DNA of 64,000 nucleotides from Sphingomonas sp. IC081 (GTDB lineage Bacteria; Pseudomonadota; Alphaproteobacteria; Sphingomonadales; Sphingomonadaceae). The stretch is taken from positions 569,001-633,000 of the forward strand of contig NZ_CP029761.1 in the NCBI RefSeq assembly GCF_006874585.1, written 5' to 3'. Positions 1 to 9,304 of the stretch are shown here, in pieces (the first letter of the stretch is position 1; each line of letters starts with the position of its first letter). Below the pieces are notes generated by a model. The model did no database searches, was not told the DNA's origin, and worked only from the letters and a program-made list of their open reading frames with translations. Position numbers and translations under genes: made by a program.

Positions 1-578
1 ATCGGCAGACCGGGCTGGGTGCGGTCGAGCGCCTGTATCTGCGATTTCTCGTCGATCGACAGGACCACCGCATGGGCGGGGGGATCGACATAGAGGCCGA
101 CGATCTCGGTGAGCTTTTCGGCGAAAGCCGGATCGTTCGACAGCTTGAAGCTGCGCCAGCGATGCGGAGCAAGCCCATGCGCCTTCCAGATCGACTGCAC
201 TGTCGAAACGGCAAGCCCGACCGCTTTGGCCATCGCGCGCGCCGTCCAGTGGGTTGCCTCATGCGGCGGCGGTTCCTGCGTAAGCCGGACAATTTCGGCC
301 ACGCGCTTGGGCAATACCGGCGCCTTGCCGGGCGGACGGGACTTGTCGCGGAGCAGGCCATCGACGCCTTCGTGCATGAAACGCTCCTGCCAGCGCCACA
401 CGCAGGTCTTCGACTTTCCTGTTGCCGTCATAATCGCCGAGGTGCCCAGGCCGTCGCTGCTCAAAAGAACGATACGGGCGCGCCAGACATGTTTCTGTGG
501 ACTCAAGGGCGCCGACACGATGTCGTGCAGGCGTTGACGGTCGGAGGCCGAAACGATGAAGCTGATCCCATCACGCAT
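1..578 (-). mobile_element. IS630-family transposase, cut by the window edge
   Basis: Reading the minus strand from an ATG at 578 gives MRDGISFIVSASDRQRLHDI and an open frame of 192 codons that leaves the window at position 1. The N-terminal half is a helix-turn-helix region of the type found in IS630/Tc1 transposases (a stretch reading LLRDKSRPPGKAPVLPKRV). The visible end reads VDPPAHAVVLSIDEKSQ, where the D of SIDEKS is the first aspartate of the DDE catalytic triad. The remaining two catalytic residues lie outside the window. It ends next to the exopolysaccharide locus and probably marks one edge of it. I could not identify its terminal inverted repeat or TA target duplication with certainty. 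Confidence 0.85.
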
Positions 579-647
579 CCTCCGAGACTGACACGCCAGC
601 AAGCCAGTGGGAATCCCCAACTGGACTCTTTCGTTCCGGTCAATCCA

Positions 648-1217
648 CTAGAACTTGCGTTCCAGCACCCGGATCGTGTCGCCCGGGAGCACGGGGGTGG
701 CGCCGTCCAGCCGGTAGAGCGTCTCTCCGGCTTCGTCCTTGTGGCGGATGAAGACCCGGCGTTCGTCCGCGCGGTAGGTGAAGCCTTCCGCCTTGGCCAC
801 CGCGCTGAAGATGGTCAGGCTGTCTGCATACGGATATTCGCCCGGTTTGCTGACTTCGCCGAGGATGTAATAGGGGCGGTAGTTCAGCACGTCGATCGAA
901 ACACTGGGGGCGTCAAGGTAGCCCTGGCGCAAGGCGCCCGCGATCCTTTCTGCCAGCGCTGATGCGGTCAGCCCGCGTGCCTGTATCGCGCCCACCAGCG
1001 GGAACGCGACCGAGCCGCCGCTGTCGACCATGTATTCGCCGGTCAGCTTGTCTTCGCCGTAGACGGTGATGCGCAGCTTGTCTCCGCTGCCCAGGGCATA
1101 GGCGGTTTCTCCTGGCCCAAGCGTGCGCACCGGCAGTTCCCCCGCGCTGGAGCAGCCGCCCGAGAGGAGAGCCATCGATAGAGGGAGTGCAAGCAGCAGG
1201 CTGCGCATCGTTGTCAT
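648..1217 (-). CDS. Polysaccharide export outer-membrane lipoprotein (Wza/GumB/ExoF-like)
   Basis: From the ATG at 1217 the protein is 189 residues. It has a lipoprotein signal peptide (MTTMRSLLLALPLSMALLSG) with the lipobox cysteine at residue 22. A Poly_export domain follows (LGSGDKLRITVYGEDKLTG near residue 41), then a SLBB-type segment (YILGEVSKPGEYPYADSL near residue 117). Family members form the outer-membrane channel through which exopolysaccharide leaves, partnered by a Wzc-type copolymerase such as the one at 18321-20468. The short length, with one SLBB unit, matches GumB/ExoF-type proteins rather than full-length Wza. A start 12 codons upstream (1253) or at MRSLLL (1208) is possible; the signal peptide favours 1217 or 1208. 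Confidence 0.88.
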   Translation of the reverse strand: MTTMRSLLLALPLSMALLSGGCSSAGELPVRTLGPGETAYALGSGDKLRITVYGEDKLTGEYMVDSGGSVAFPLVGAIQARGLTASALAERIAGALRQGYLDAPSVSIDVLNYRPYYILGEVSKPGEYPYADSLTIFSAVAKAEGFTYRADERRVFIRHKDEAGETLYRLDGATPVLPGDTIRVLERKF

Positions 1218-1589
1218 CTCAAGCTTGGCCACGTGATGAATTCTCCGGAACAAACCCGGGATGGTGCTTCAGCCCGGTAGGTGCCGCAGAAATTGTGGCG
1301 CGGAAAGCGCTCTGGCGGCAAAGCATAATGGGCCTAAATCCGATCCTGTTTGGACCTGTATGGTCCGGTTTGGATTGAAAATGGGGTTTTATACTTTGGA
1401 TGGCGTAGTATTCGCTGTGTTGTTCAGGCAGAGTTGGCAGCAGCGCTACCCCAAAGCGGAATATACGGTTACCCCCGTGGCCGGGGTGCACCCTCTGGAC
1501 GGTCGACATGTGTTATTGCCGTACCTTGCGCTCTGGCCGATCTGGCGGCCTTGTCGCATCGCAGCGCTGTTTGGAGTTGCCTTGCAACA
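1218..1589. other. Intergenic stretch without a recognisable gene
   Basis: The interval between the export lipoprotein and the terminator of the RTX gene contains only short overlapping reading frames with no family resemblance and no good ribosome binding sites. It should hold the promoter for the minus-strand export gene. I saw no convincing -35/-10 pair. Confidence 0.5.
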
Positions 1590-1596
1590 AACGACA

Positions 1597-1628
1597 GCGC
1601 GCGGAAGGTGTTGGTTCCTTCCGCGCGC
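1597..1628 (-). terminator. Hairpin terminator of the small RTX gene
   Basis: A perfect 12-bp stem (GCGCGCGGAAGG at 1597-1608 and its complement at 1617-1628) encloses an 8-nt loop. It lies 30 bp beyond the stop codon of the minus-strand RTX gene. In that direction it is followed by a loosely T-rich stretch (TGTCGTTTGTTG), so termination is likely but the U-tract is weak. Confidence 0.6.
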
Positions 1629-1657
1629 AGGCTTCGCATTTGCGGGCCTTGGTCTGC

Positions 1658-2086
1658 TCAGTTGTAGAAGTTGAAGTCGCCGGCGCCGAGCAGTTTGCCA
1701 TTCATCGAACCGATCGCGATCGTGTAATCGAGGCCGGTCGTGGCGCTGTGGATGATGTAATACTGCGATTGCGTGGTGCCGTCCGTACCGTATCCCGCGA
1801 ACGTCAGCGTCGATCCCGCGCCGAAATTGGCAAGATAGATGAAGTCGTTGTTGCCGCCACCTTCCCAGCCGCCAGCGCCGTAGAAGTCATAAATGACGTC
1901 CTGGGTCTGCGCGCCGAGGCGCGCATTGTTCGACAGGCTGGGGTCCATGTCATAGAGATTGATGACAAAACAGTCATTCCCGGCGCCGCCGTACAAGTAG
2001 TCGACGCCCTTGCCTCCGAAAATCGCATCGCCTTCGTCAGTACCGCTGATGCGGTCGCTGCCCGCAGTTCCTACAAATTTGCCCAT
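1658..2086 (-). CDS. Small RTX-type calcium-binding protein
   Basis: The start at 2086 is set by a strong ribosome binding site (AGGAGG four bases upstream) and gives 142 residues beginning MGKFVGTAGSDRISGTDEGD. Two to three glycine/aspartate-rich nonapeptide repeats occupy residues 10-40 (GTDEGDAIFGGKGVDYLYGG, GGAGNDCFVINL). The rest is a glycine-rich beta domain ending DFNFYN. There is no N-terminal signal peptide, so export through a type I secretion system reading a C-terminal signal is expected from family knowledge; no such system lies in the window. It may coat or bind the polysaccharide made by this locus, but that is inference from position only. Confidence 0.75.
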   Translation of the reverse strand: MGKFVGTAGSDRISGTDEGDAIFGGKGVDYLYGGAGNDCFVINLYDMDPSLSNNARLGAQTQDVIYDFYGAGGWEGGGNNDFIYLANFGAGSTLTFAGYGTDGTTQSQYYIIHSATTGLDYTIAIGSMNGKLLGAGDFNFYN

Positions 2087-2946
2087 AGATGCCTCCTGGA
2101 ATAGCTTAACGGATCTGGTCCGCTGCCTATCCTTCCGGTTATGACTCCGGAAATGGACAGGGATGCGTGCCAGCAATTCACGCCTGCCGATGGAGGCGCG
2201 TTAGCGAGCGAGATTGGCGTGGACGACCCCCCCTTCGCGTGACGAAGCTGCCGTTTCTCCTTGTCCTCGCCGCAGCCCGATCCGCGCAGAAGGGGCCGGA
2301 TTTCCGGCCCCGTGCATCGCAAAAAGGAAAGCGTTGACGACTCGATAAGCATACATCTTGGTATTCATTGTTTACAATGTTGGGCGAGGTCCGATTTCGG
2401 TTGATGTCATGACTATAAGATCCGATTTGGATATTTACGGTTATGGTGATGGCGTTCTGTGTTTGATATTATTCAATCCGTGCAAGATATTGCTTGTCCA
2501 TTCTTCGATCGGGAACACAAGCTGCGCTTTGGCGGTCGCGGGCGCTGCATCCGGCTCCATAGGGGCGTTGTGCACCGCAGCGTCCGGTTTGGTGCATGCG
2601 GCTCACCGCATGGCGGCTGGGGGCGGTCGGGCGCTCGGTATGGAGGTGGGTAATCCGGGATCGGGTGGGCCGGTGTGCAAGGGGGTGGGAATTTCACGGG
2701 CATTGTGCGGGCAATCAAGCATTGCGATGCATCGCTCCGGCCCGGGCTCCTGCATGTGTGCGCTTGGTTCGTATCGCTCGACCAGATGGAGACTTGTGGC
2801 CTTATGTTCAGTCCGCTTTCCGCAATTCTCGTGATGCCTGATGCCGTCATGGCGTCAGGGACGAAGAGGGGGGCGAGCAGTGTGCTGCGCGCCGGCCGGA
2901 TCGCCGGATGGGCGTTGCCGGTGCGCCCGAAGGCTGGAGGGCAGGC
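2087..2946. other. 860-bp intergenic region without a recognised gene
   Basis: The several overlapping frames here are low in complexity, lack family resemblance and mostly lack ribosome binding sites, so I call none of them. Visible structure is limited to a GC hairpin (2292-2300 with 2303-2311), an inverted repeat CATTG-N4-CAATG at 2366-2379, and a patch near 2340-2500 richer in A and T than its surroundings. That patch could carry promoters for the flanking genes or be decayed coding sequence. Confidence 0.45.
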
Positions 2947-3972
2947 ATGAGGTTGCTACACTACGAGCCCGCCGTTCCGAATTTCGGGGACGATCTCAAT
3001 CCCTTGCTCTGGCCTGAGCTTGCGCCTGGGCTGTTCGGGCAGGATGTCTCCTTGCCGGGCACAGGGACGGGCAATGGTACCGCTTTTGTGGGGATCGGTA
3101 CCATCATCGGCATCGATCCGGCCGGATGTTCCCGGTTGCATGTCTTCACCAGTGGAGCGGGGTATTCCGATCCGGCGCGCTGGCAGGGGCTCGATGTGCG
3201 CTACCACTGCGTGCGCGGCCCGGTAAGTGCGCGGGCGCTCGGACTTCCGGCGGATCGGGCATTGACGGACGGTGCGGTGCTTGTTCCCCGTTCGCCCTCA
3301 TTTGCGGACCTGGCGTCCAGGCCGTCGACCACAAGAACGGTGGTCATGCCGCATTATGAAACGCTGGCATTCCCGGGCTGGTCCCGGGCCGCGCAACTGG
3401 CGGGTTTCGATATCGTTGATCCCCGGGGCTCTCCGCGTGACGTGATCGCGGCGCTGGCCGGTGCGCGGCTGGTGCTGACGGAATCGCTGCACGGGGCCAT
3501 CCTGGCGGATGCTTTCGGCGTGCCATGGCGAGGTTTTGCCGTTTCGCGCAATTTCTCCACGGCGAAATGGGCGGACTGGGCGGCCTCGCTGGACATGGAC
3601 GTGACTGTCGCGCTCGTGCCGCCGCCGGATCCCATGCCCCTGCTGCGTTTCGGCAAGCGGCCCGAGCCGTTTGGCACGATGATCGCGCTCGATCCCGAGG
3701 CAGCGCTTGCCGAATTTCGGGCGCGTATTGCCGCGCCGCCAAAGGTGGCGTTGGTCCGGCGCCAGGCCAAGCGCGTGCTTGAAGCGGTGCCGGTCACGCG
3801 GCGGTTGCTCGGCTTCAGCCCCGAACGCACGGCGCAGGCTCTGGTGGAGCTGGCCACGCGCGATCCGTTTGTCAGCAATCCCTCCCGGCGGGCTGGCCTG
3901 GCCGATGAAATGCTTGAACGATTGTACCGCCTGGCGAAGGAAGCGGGGGCGAGTGCAGCCGTGCTCGCCTGA
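2947..3972 (+). CDS. Polysaccharide pyruvyl transferase family protein (ExoV/GumL-like)
   Basis: The protein is 341 residues from the ATG at 2947, which has GGAGG upstream and starts MRLLHYEPAVPNFGDDLNPL. Residues 5-25 (PNFGDDLNPLLWPEL) and the later ESLHGAILADAFGVPW segment near residue 180 are hallmarks of the PF04230 family. These enzymes add a pyruvate ketal from phosphoenolpyruvate to a sugar of the lipid-linked repeat unit, giving the polymer a negative charge. It has no signal peptide or membrane span and should act at the cytoplasmic face. Its presence in an exo-like locus supports a pyruvylated, succinoglycan-like product. Confidence 0.87.
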   Translation: MRLLHYEPAVPNFGDDLNPLLWPELAPGLFGQDVSLPGTGTGNGTAFVGIGTIIGIDPAGCSRLHVFTSGAGYSDPARWQGLDVRYHCVRGPVSARALGLPADRALTDGAVLVPRSPSFADLASRPSTTRTVVMPHYETLAFPGWSRAAQLAGFDIVDPRGSPRDVIAALAGARLVLTESLHGAILADAFGVPWRGFAVSRNFSTAKWADWAASLDMDVTVALVPPPDPMPLLRFGKRPEPFGTMIALDPEAALAEFRARIAAPPKVALVRRQAKRVLEAVPVTRRLLGFSPERTAQALVELATRDPFVSNPSRRAGLADEMLERLYRLAKEAGASAAVLA

Positions 3973-4247
3973 ACGCTTGCACGGTTTGATCCAGCCTTCG
4001 GCTCGGGAAGGGGCAAGCATCGACGTCGTGCCGCACGCATAAGGCGGTTCACGCTTGCTCTGTTGCGCCGCAGCGCGTTATGCATGGGGGCGTCCGTGCT
4101 CAGGCTCGCTCCATGTGGTATTGCCTCATGCCATCCGCTGACAATTCTCCCCAGATCACACCGCAACCGCCTGTGGCATCCGGGCGCAGGCATAATCATG
4201 CCGCCACCGATCGGGGGCAGTCCAACCTGCAATCACAAGGCGAAGGC

Positions 4248-4406
4248 ATGGCTGAGTTTCCCGCCGGTCCCGATGAAGTCACGCCGCGAGGGCAGGGGGC
4301 GGCGGGTTTCGGGGCAGGACCGATCCTGTGGCGGGGATGGCTGGTCGGCTTGGTGATCAGCCTTGCCTGCTGGGCACTGCTTGCCTGGGTGCTTGGTTTC
4401 GTCTGA
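4248..4406 (+). CDS. Small single-span membrane protein, unknown
   Basis: An ATG at 4248 preceded by GCGAAGGC opens a 52-codon frame beginning MAEFPAGPDEVTPRGQG. The C-terminal half is a clear membrane span (WLVGLVISLACWALLAWVLG) that runs almost to the end. I do not recognise a family. It lies alone between the pyruvyl transferase and a convergent minus-strand gene. A longer in-frame start at 4080 exists, but its sequence looks non-coding. Confidence 0.45.
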   Translation: MAEFPAGPDEVTPRGQGAAGFGAGPILWRGWLVGLVISLACWALLAWVLGFV

Positions 4407-4547
4407 GATCAAAGGGTAAGCAGCCCATGCGGGCGTGCGAGCGCTCGTCTTCCCCGCTTCCAGTGCTCACGCCCCGCCATTGAGGTGCCATTGAGGCTGT
4501 CCGGGGGTTCGTCCCGGACAGGTGGTCGTTGCCGCGGGTATTGCGGT

Positions 4548-5042
4548 TCAGCGGGCGGCTTTCGCAAAGGCCTCCAGTGCCGCAAGCGCTATGCTCTGCG
4601 GAGTGCCCGGGGAGCGGCGGGGCAGCAAGGCCGGCCGTGATTGTGCGATGGTCGTCAGTGCTTCCCGCAAGGTCCGGCTCTCGTGTTCCAGTGCCTCGAT
4701 CCGCCGCGCGGTTTCGTCGAGCACCTGTGACGGGACCCAGCTGCGGACACCGTTGACGGGACGGGCGAAGCAGTCCTCGCCGCCGCATCGTCTGGCTGCG
4801 CGTGCCAGAGCTACCAACAGTTCGCCGAGCTGGGTGAAGGCCGCGGCATCGATCGACACCGGCGCTGAACTGGCGGCGCCCGCGGAAGCAGCGATCATGC
4901 TCTGGCCGGCCTCAAGGCCGGCAGAGGCCAGGTCGTGCAACGAGGCTGCCGGCGGCGGTAGCAGTGGCGGGGAGGGGGGAGCGGGGGGCTGGTCGGTCAT
5001 TGTTTGGTGGGTTTTGGAGGTTCTTGCAGTTTGAGCGGTCAC
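4548..5042 (-). CDS. Hypothetical protein, proline-rich N-terminus and short coiled coil
   Basis: From a GTG at 5042 (GAGG eight bases upstream) the product is 164 residues; an ATG at 5000 is an alternative start. Residues 16-35 are proline-rich (DQPPAPPSPPLLPPPAAS), followed by an alanine-rich helix. A heptad-like segment (SQVLDETARRIEALEHESRT) near residue 105 could form a coiled coil. There is no signal peptide or membrane span. I do not recognise the family. It reads away from the acyltransferase gene, so the two may share a divergent promoter region at 5043-5131. Confidence 0.55.
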   Translation of the reverse strand: MTAQTARTSKTHQTMTDQPPAPPSPPLLPPPAASLHDLASAGLEAGQSMIAASAGAASSAPVSIDAAAFTQLGELLVALARAARRCGGEDCFARPVNGVRSWVPSQVLDETARRIEALEHESRTLREALTTIAQSRPALLPRRSPGTPQSIALAALEAFAKAAR

Positions 5043-5131
5043 GCGATGCCCTCATAAATCCGGCACAGTGAACGGCACGCCAACGGTTCCCTAAGGAAGC
5101 GTTCGCTGATTTCGTTTTTCCGGGGGGCGGC

Positions 5132-6241
5132 ATGAGCCGAAATCTATCTCTTTTTCTCGATCTCTTGCGGCTCTTTGCTGCATTGCTGGTCTTTGTCGGC
5201 CATGCCGGACAGGTCTACCGCATCGACCTGCCGGTCATCGTCGGGCACAGCGCCAAGGAAGGCGTGGCGATATTCTTCGTGCTTTCCGGTTTTGTCATCA
5301 GCCATGTCGTCACGTTCAAGGAGCGTGACTGGCGCAGTTATGTGCGTGCGCGCGCGCTGCGGATGTACTCGGTGATTCCGCTGGCAGTCCTGGTGCTGAT
5401 CGTCTGTTATGCGCTCGGAACCTATCTGGTGCCGCAAGTCTACGTGGCGGCCGCGCCGGACGGAGCCAAGGCGGCGGGGCTGGGGGGCGTGCCGCCGGGC
5501 TGGTTCGAAGTGCTGCGTTATCTCACTTTCACCAACGAACTGTGGTTCGACCATGCGACGATCGTCACCGGCGCACCGTTCTGGTCACTGGCTTATGAGG
5601 TCGCCTACTATGCGCTCTTCGCCTTCCTGGTGTTTGCCAGGGGGTCTGTGCGCATCGTGCTTGCCATGGCGTGGTGTGCAGTGGTGGGGCCGAGAATCGT
5701 GGTTGCCTTGCCGCTCTGGCTACTGGGCGTGTTCATTCATCGGCTGGTCTTGCGGGGGCGGCGTTTGCGCCCGGCCATGGGTTGGACGCTCTTTGCGGGA
5801 CTGCTTCTGGCGAGTGTCGTATGGAGGAAATACCTTGGAATTTCAGCCATTCCCTTGTTCGAATGGCCCGCCGTTGACAGGCTGATTCCCAGCATGGCGT
5901 ACTACTTTGGTCTGGGGCTGCTGCTGGGCGGAGCGATCGTCGTTTTTGCCTCGGTGGAAACTACCTACAGTTTCTTTCCGGCCTGGTTCGAAAAGCTCGT
6001 GCGCTACTTCGCGGGGGCGAGTTTTACCCTGTATATCATGCATCTACCAGTCATGGTTCTGATCGGTGCATTGTGGCCGCAGTGGGTCGCCACCCCCGTT
6101 GGAGCGCTGTCGGCCAGCCTTTTGACCATTGCCGCGATGCTTTTTCTTGCTGAATTGGGGGAACGTCGCAAGGCAGACTTCATGAAAATAATTTCAACTA
6201 TTTTCATGACTTTATCGCGAAAAAGCGTTCGTTCGGCGTGA
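5132..6241 (+). CDS. Acyltransferase 3 family membrane protein (ExoZ-like)
   Basis: The 369-residue protein starts after GGGGGGCGGC with MSRNLSLFLDLLRLFAALLV and continues VFVGHAGQVYR, the conserved first helix and catalytic histidine region of the PF01757 family. The FFVLSGFVISHV motif near residue 50 is also typical. About ten hydrophobic spans cover the length and there is no SGNH extension. Family members O-acetylate or O-succinylate polysaccharides in the inner membrane. In this setting it probably decorates the repeat unit as ExoZ or ExoH does, but the acyl group cannot be told from sequence. Confidence 0.88.
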   Translation: MSRNLSLFLDLLRLFAALLVFVGHAGQVYRIDLPVIVGHSAKEGVAIFFVLSGFVISHVVTFKERDWRSYVRARALRMYSVIPLAVLVLIVCYALGTYLVPQVYVAAAPDGAKAAGLGGVPPGWFEVLRYLTFTNELWFDHATIVTGAPFWSLAYEVAYYALFAFLVFARGSVRIVLAMAWCAVVGPRIVVALPLWLLGVFIHRLVLRGRRLRPAMGWTLFAGLLLASVVWRKYLGISAIPLFEWPAVDRLIPSMAYYFGLGLLLGGAIVVFASVETTYSFFPAWFEKLVRYFAGASFTLYIMHLPVMVLIGALWPQWVATPVGALSASLLTIAAMLFLAELGERRKADFMKIISTIFMTLSRKSVRSA

Positions 6242-6250
6242 ATGCAATCG

Positions 6251-6279
6251 TTGACATCGATTAACTGCCATCTTTAGAT
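6251..6279 (+). promoter_or_regulatory. Candidate sigma-70-type promoter of the RTX-GH16 gene
   Basis: A perfect TTGACA box at 6251-6256 is followed after 17 bp by TTAGAT at 6274-6279. It starts 9 bp beyond the acyltransferase stop codon and about 80 bp before the glycanase start. The -10 match is poor, so this is a suggestion only. Confidence 0.4.
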
Positions 6280-6357
6280 CGCCGTTCCACGGCGCGCGCA
6301 TAAAAGCCAATTCCAGAGACGAGGGAACATTTCCCTGTAATTCTGGGGTTTTGAATT

Positions 6358-8979
6358 ATGGCTTTTCCTTATACGAACGCTCTTGGAACTGTACTTAACT
6401 ACTCCGGAGCCTCGAAGAAGGTCTTTTACGGGACGTCGGCGGCGGACAATCTGCTGGGTACGACCGCAAATGACATCATGCGTGGTTATGGCGGCGGGGA
6501 CACCTATACCGGCGGTCTGGGCGACGACATCTACTGCATCTCGTCGCTCAAGGACCGTGTGGTCGAACTGGCGGGCGAAGGCGTCGATACGATCCGCAGC
6601 AGCGTCTATCACATTCTTGAGGCGAACGTCGAAAACCTCGTTCTCGAGGGCAAGAACGCCTGGTACGGCGGTGGCAACGATCTCGACAACGTCATCGTCG
6701 GCAACGAGTACGACCAGCAACTCGACGGCGGCAAGGGCAACGACGTCCTCGTCGGCGGCGATGGTGCAGACACCTTCATCATCAGCGCCGGTAACGGCAG
6801 CGACGTTATCCAGGACTTCACCAGCGGGCTCGACCAGATCCGCCTTGGCGGTTACGGCATCACCGCGTTCAGCCAGATCAAGTCGATCGCCAGCCAGGTC
6901 GGCGCCGACACCGTGCTCAATTTCGCCAATGGCGAAAAGCTGGTGCTGCGCGGCGTCACCGCCGGCAACCTGACTTCCGGTGACTTCACCTATCAACTCG
7001 ACACCTCGAAGCTGAAACTGTCGTTCTCCGACGATTTCAATTCGCTCAGCCTCTATAGTCAGGGTGGAACCTGGCGCACCGAATATGGCCATGGCGGTGC
7101 GGGCACGATTGCCAGCCACACGCTGACGGGTGAATCGGAGATCTACATGGATCCCGATTGGGCCGGCACCGGCTCCAAGGCGCTGGGCGTCAATCCGTTC
7201 TCGATCGACAGCGGGGTGCTGACCATCACTGCTGCGCCGACCAGCGCCGAAGTCCTGCCTTATGTCGACGGGCATACCTACACCTCGGGCCTGCTGACCT
7301 CGAAGTTCACGTTCTCGCAGCAGTACGGCTATTTCGAGATCCGTGCCAAGTTGCCTGATGGCGCCGGCATGTGGCCCGCGTTCTGGCTGCTGCCGACCGA
7401 CAGTTCGTGGCCGCCGGAGCTCGACGTGTTCGAGATGCTCGGCAACGATCCCAATGTCGTCTACCTCACCACCCACGGCACCGACGGTACCGCCAACACC
7501 TCGGTCCAGGACCGCGTGGTCGTCGATACCTCGCAGTTCCACACCTACGGTGTCGACTGGAATTCCGACCGCGTCATCTATTACATCGATGGCGTCGCGG
7601 TTGCCGAACAGCCGACCCCTGCGGCGATGAACAAGGAAATGTACCTGCTGATGAACCTCGCGGTCGGTGGCAGCGGCAGCTGGGGCGGAGGCCCCGATGC
7701 GCAGACCGGCACCGGCGAGATGCAGATCGACTACGTGAAGGCCTATCGCACCGTCGATACCGTTTCGACGACGATCAACGGCCAGCACACGACGTATGAC
7801 GGCAGCGACTTCGTGAAGGCCGCGTCGGCGACCGCGTCGGCCACGCCGCCGGCGCAGACTGCCGCTCCCCAGGTCTTCACCGGCACGAGCGGCAACGACG
7901 TCTATCAGGTCGGCAATGCGCAGGACAAGATCAACGAAAGTGCCGGCGGCGGCAGCGATTCCGTGGTCGCTTCGGTCAGCTACGTCCTGCCCGCCAATGT
8001 CGAGACCCTCACCCTGGCAGGCGATGCCTCGCTCAACGGCACCGGCAACGAACTGGCCAACCGCCTGTTCGGGAATTCGGGCGCGAACGTGCTGACCGGG
8101 CTTGCCGGCAATGACTATATTGACGGGCAGGGCGGCAATGACACCCTGATCGGAGGCACCGGAGACGATACTTATGTCGTCAACGACGTGATGACCCGGG
8201 TGATCGAAAATCCCGGCGAGGGCACCGACACGATCCAGACGTCGATCTCCTATGTCCTGCCGAACGCGGTCGAGAACCTGCGCCTCACCGGTACGGCGGA
8301 CATTACCGCGACCGGCAATGCCGATGCCAACCGGATGATCGGCAACAGCGGCTCCAATGTGCTCAGCGGCCTTGGCGGCAACGACTATCTCGACGGGCAG
8401 GGCGGTAGCGACACCCTGATCGGCGGCAAGGGCGACGATGTCATGGTGGTCGACAACACGACGACCACCGTTGTCGAGCAGGCGGGCGAGGGGACCGACA
8501 CCGTCCAGGCCTCGATCACCTACAAGCTGCCGGCCAATGTCGAGATCCTGCGACTGACCGGGACGGCCGACGTCAACGGTGCGGGCAATGAGCTTGCCAA
8601 CAAGCTCTTCGGCAACAGCGGGGCCAACCATCTGGCGGGCGGCGCCGGCAACGACATCATCGACGGCGGCGCCGGTGACGACATGATCGCCGGGGGGGCG
8701 GGCAACGATACGCTGACGGGCGGTGTCGGGGCCGACCAGTTTGTTTTCACGGGCGGTTTCGGCATCGACACCGTCACCGACTTCACGGCGGGGCAGGACA
8801 AGCTGGTCCTTGTCAGCACGCCGACCAGTTCGGTCACCATCACTACCCAGGGCGCCAACACCATCGTCACCGTCGGCACCGACAAGATCACGCTCACTGG
8901 CTGCGCGCACATCGACATGAGTGACATCACGTTCGTGAACGACAGCGGATACATGGCATCGATGGGGCTGGTGGCCTGA
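6358..8979 (+). CDS. RTX-repeat GH16 endo-glycanase (ExsH-like polysaccharide depolymerase)
   Basis: The protein has 873 residues. Residues 20-160 hold a first RTX block (GGKGNDVLVGGDGADTFII). Residues of about 220-475 form a GH16 beta-jellyroll with the catalytic signature ELDVFE, placing the nucleophile and acid/base at E354 and E359 with D356 between. Residues of about 505-820 carry further RTX units (LAGNDYIDGQGGNDTLIGG and relatives). There is no N-terminal signal, which fits type I secretion by a C-terminal signal. By analogy with S. meliloti ExsH it should trim the secreted polymer to lower mass outside the cell. No ABC exporter for it is visible in the window. Confidence 0.9.
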   Translation: MAFPYTNALGTVLNYSGASKKVFYGTSAADNLLGTTANDIMRGYGGGDTYTGGLGDDIYCISSLKDRVVELAGEGVDTIRSSVYHILEANVENLVLEGKNAWYGGGNDLDNVIVGNEYDQQLDGGKGNDVLVGGDGADTFIISAGNGSDVIQDFTSGLDQIRLGGYGITAFSQIKSIASQVGADTVLNFANGEKLVLRGVTAGNLTSGDFTYQLDTSKLKLSFSDDFNSLSLYSQGGTWRTEYGHGGAGTIASHTLTGESEIYMDPDWAGTGSKALGVNPFSIDSGVLTITAAPTSAEVLPYVDGHTYTSGLLTSKFTFSQQYGYFEIRAKLPDGAGMWPAFWLLPTDSSWPPELDVFEMLGNDPNVVYLTTHGTDGTANTSVQDRVVVDTSQFHTYGVDWNSDRVIYYIDGVAVAEQPTPAAMNKEMYLLMNLAVGGSGSWGGGPDAQTGTGEMQIDYVKAYRTVDTVSTTINGQHTTYDGSDFVKAASATASATPPAQTAAPQVFTGTSGNDVYQVGNAQDKINESAGGGSDSVVASVSYVLPANVETLTLAGDASLNGTGNELANRLFGNSGANVLTGLAGNDYIDGQGGNDTLIGGTGDDTYVVNDVMTRVIENPGEGTDTIQTSISYVLPNAVENLRLTGTADITATGNADANRMIGNSGSNVLSGLGGNDYLDGQGGSDTLIGGKGDDVMVVDNTTTTVVEQAGEGTDTVQASITYKLPANVEILRLTGTADVNGAGNELANKLFGNSGANHLAGGAGNDIIDGGAGDDMIAGGAGNDTLTGGVGADQFVFTGGFGIDTVTDFTAGQDKLVLVSTPTSSVTITTQGANTIVTVGTDKITLTGCAHIDMSDITFVNDSGYMASMGLVA

Positions 8980-9070
8980 TCTGCCGGGGCAGGCAGGCCT
9001 TGCCCTGATCGCATCCAAAGCGGAGCAATCCCCGGTCCCCTGCGGTCGACGCCGCATAGCGGGAAAGTTA

Positions 9071-9106
9071 TCGAAGCCGTGGCGCCATCGGGTGCCGCGG
9101 CTTCGA
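9071..9106. other. Hairpin upstream of the polymerase gene
   Basis: Arms at 9071-9083 and 9094-9106 pair over 13 bp with one G-T wobble around a 10-nt loop. There is no T-tract on either side, so it is not an obvious terminator. It could end or stabilise the glycanase transcript. Confidence 0.4.
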
Positions 9107-9118
9107 AAGCATGTATCG

Positions 9119-9304
9119 ATGCATTCCACCGGTAATGTTTGCGCCTTGCAGGCGGTATTGGACAAGGCGGCCCCTGATGGTGCGCTGCCGATCCTGGTGC
9201 CGGCCCTGCGTGTTACCGCAAGGGAAGGCAGCGCGTACCGCCACGGCGAAGCGCCGCTGGCACGGCATCTGCACGCCGTCGCGATCAAGAGGGGCAAGCC
9301 ATGA
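9119..9304 (+). CDS. Possible small protein overlapping the polymerase start
   Basis: A 61-codon frame beginning MHSTGNVCALQAVLDKAAPD ends in a TGA that overlaps the ATG of the next gene in the ATGA arrangement used for translational coupling. It has no visible ribosome binding site, no membrane span and no recognised family. The overlap is the only positive evidence, so it may be chance. Confidence 0.25.
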   Translation: MHSTGNVCALQAVLDKAAPDGALPILVPALRVTAREGSAYRHGEAPLARHLHAVAIKRGKP

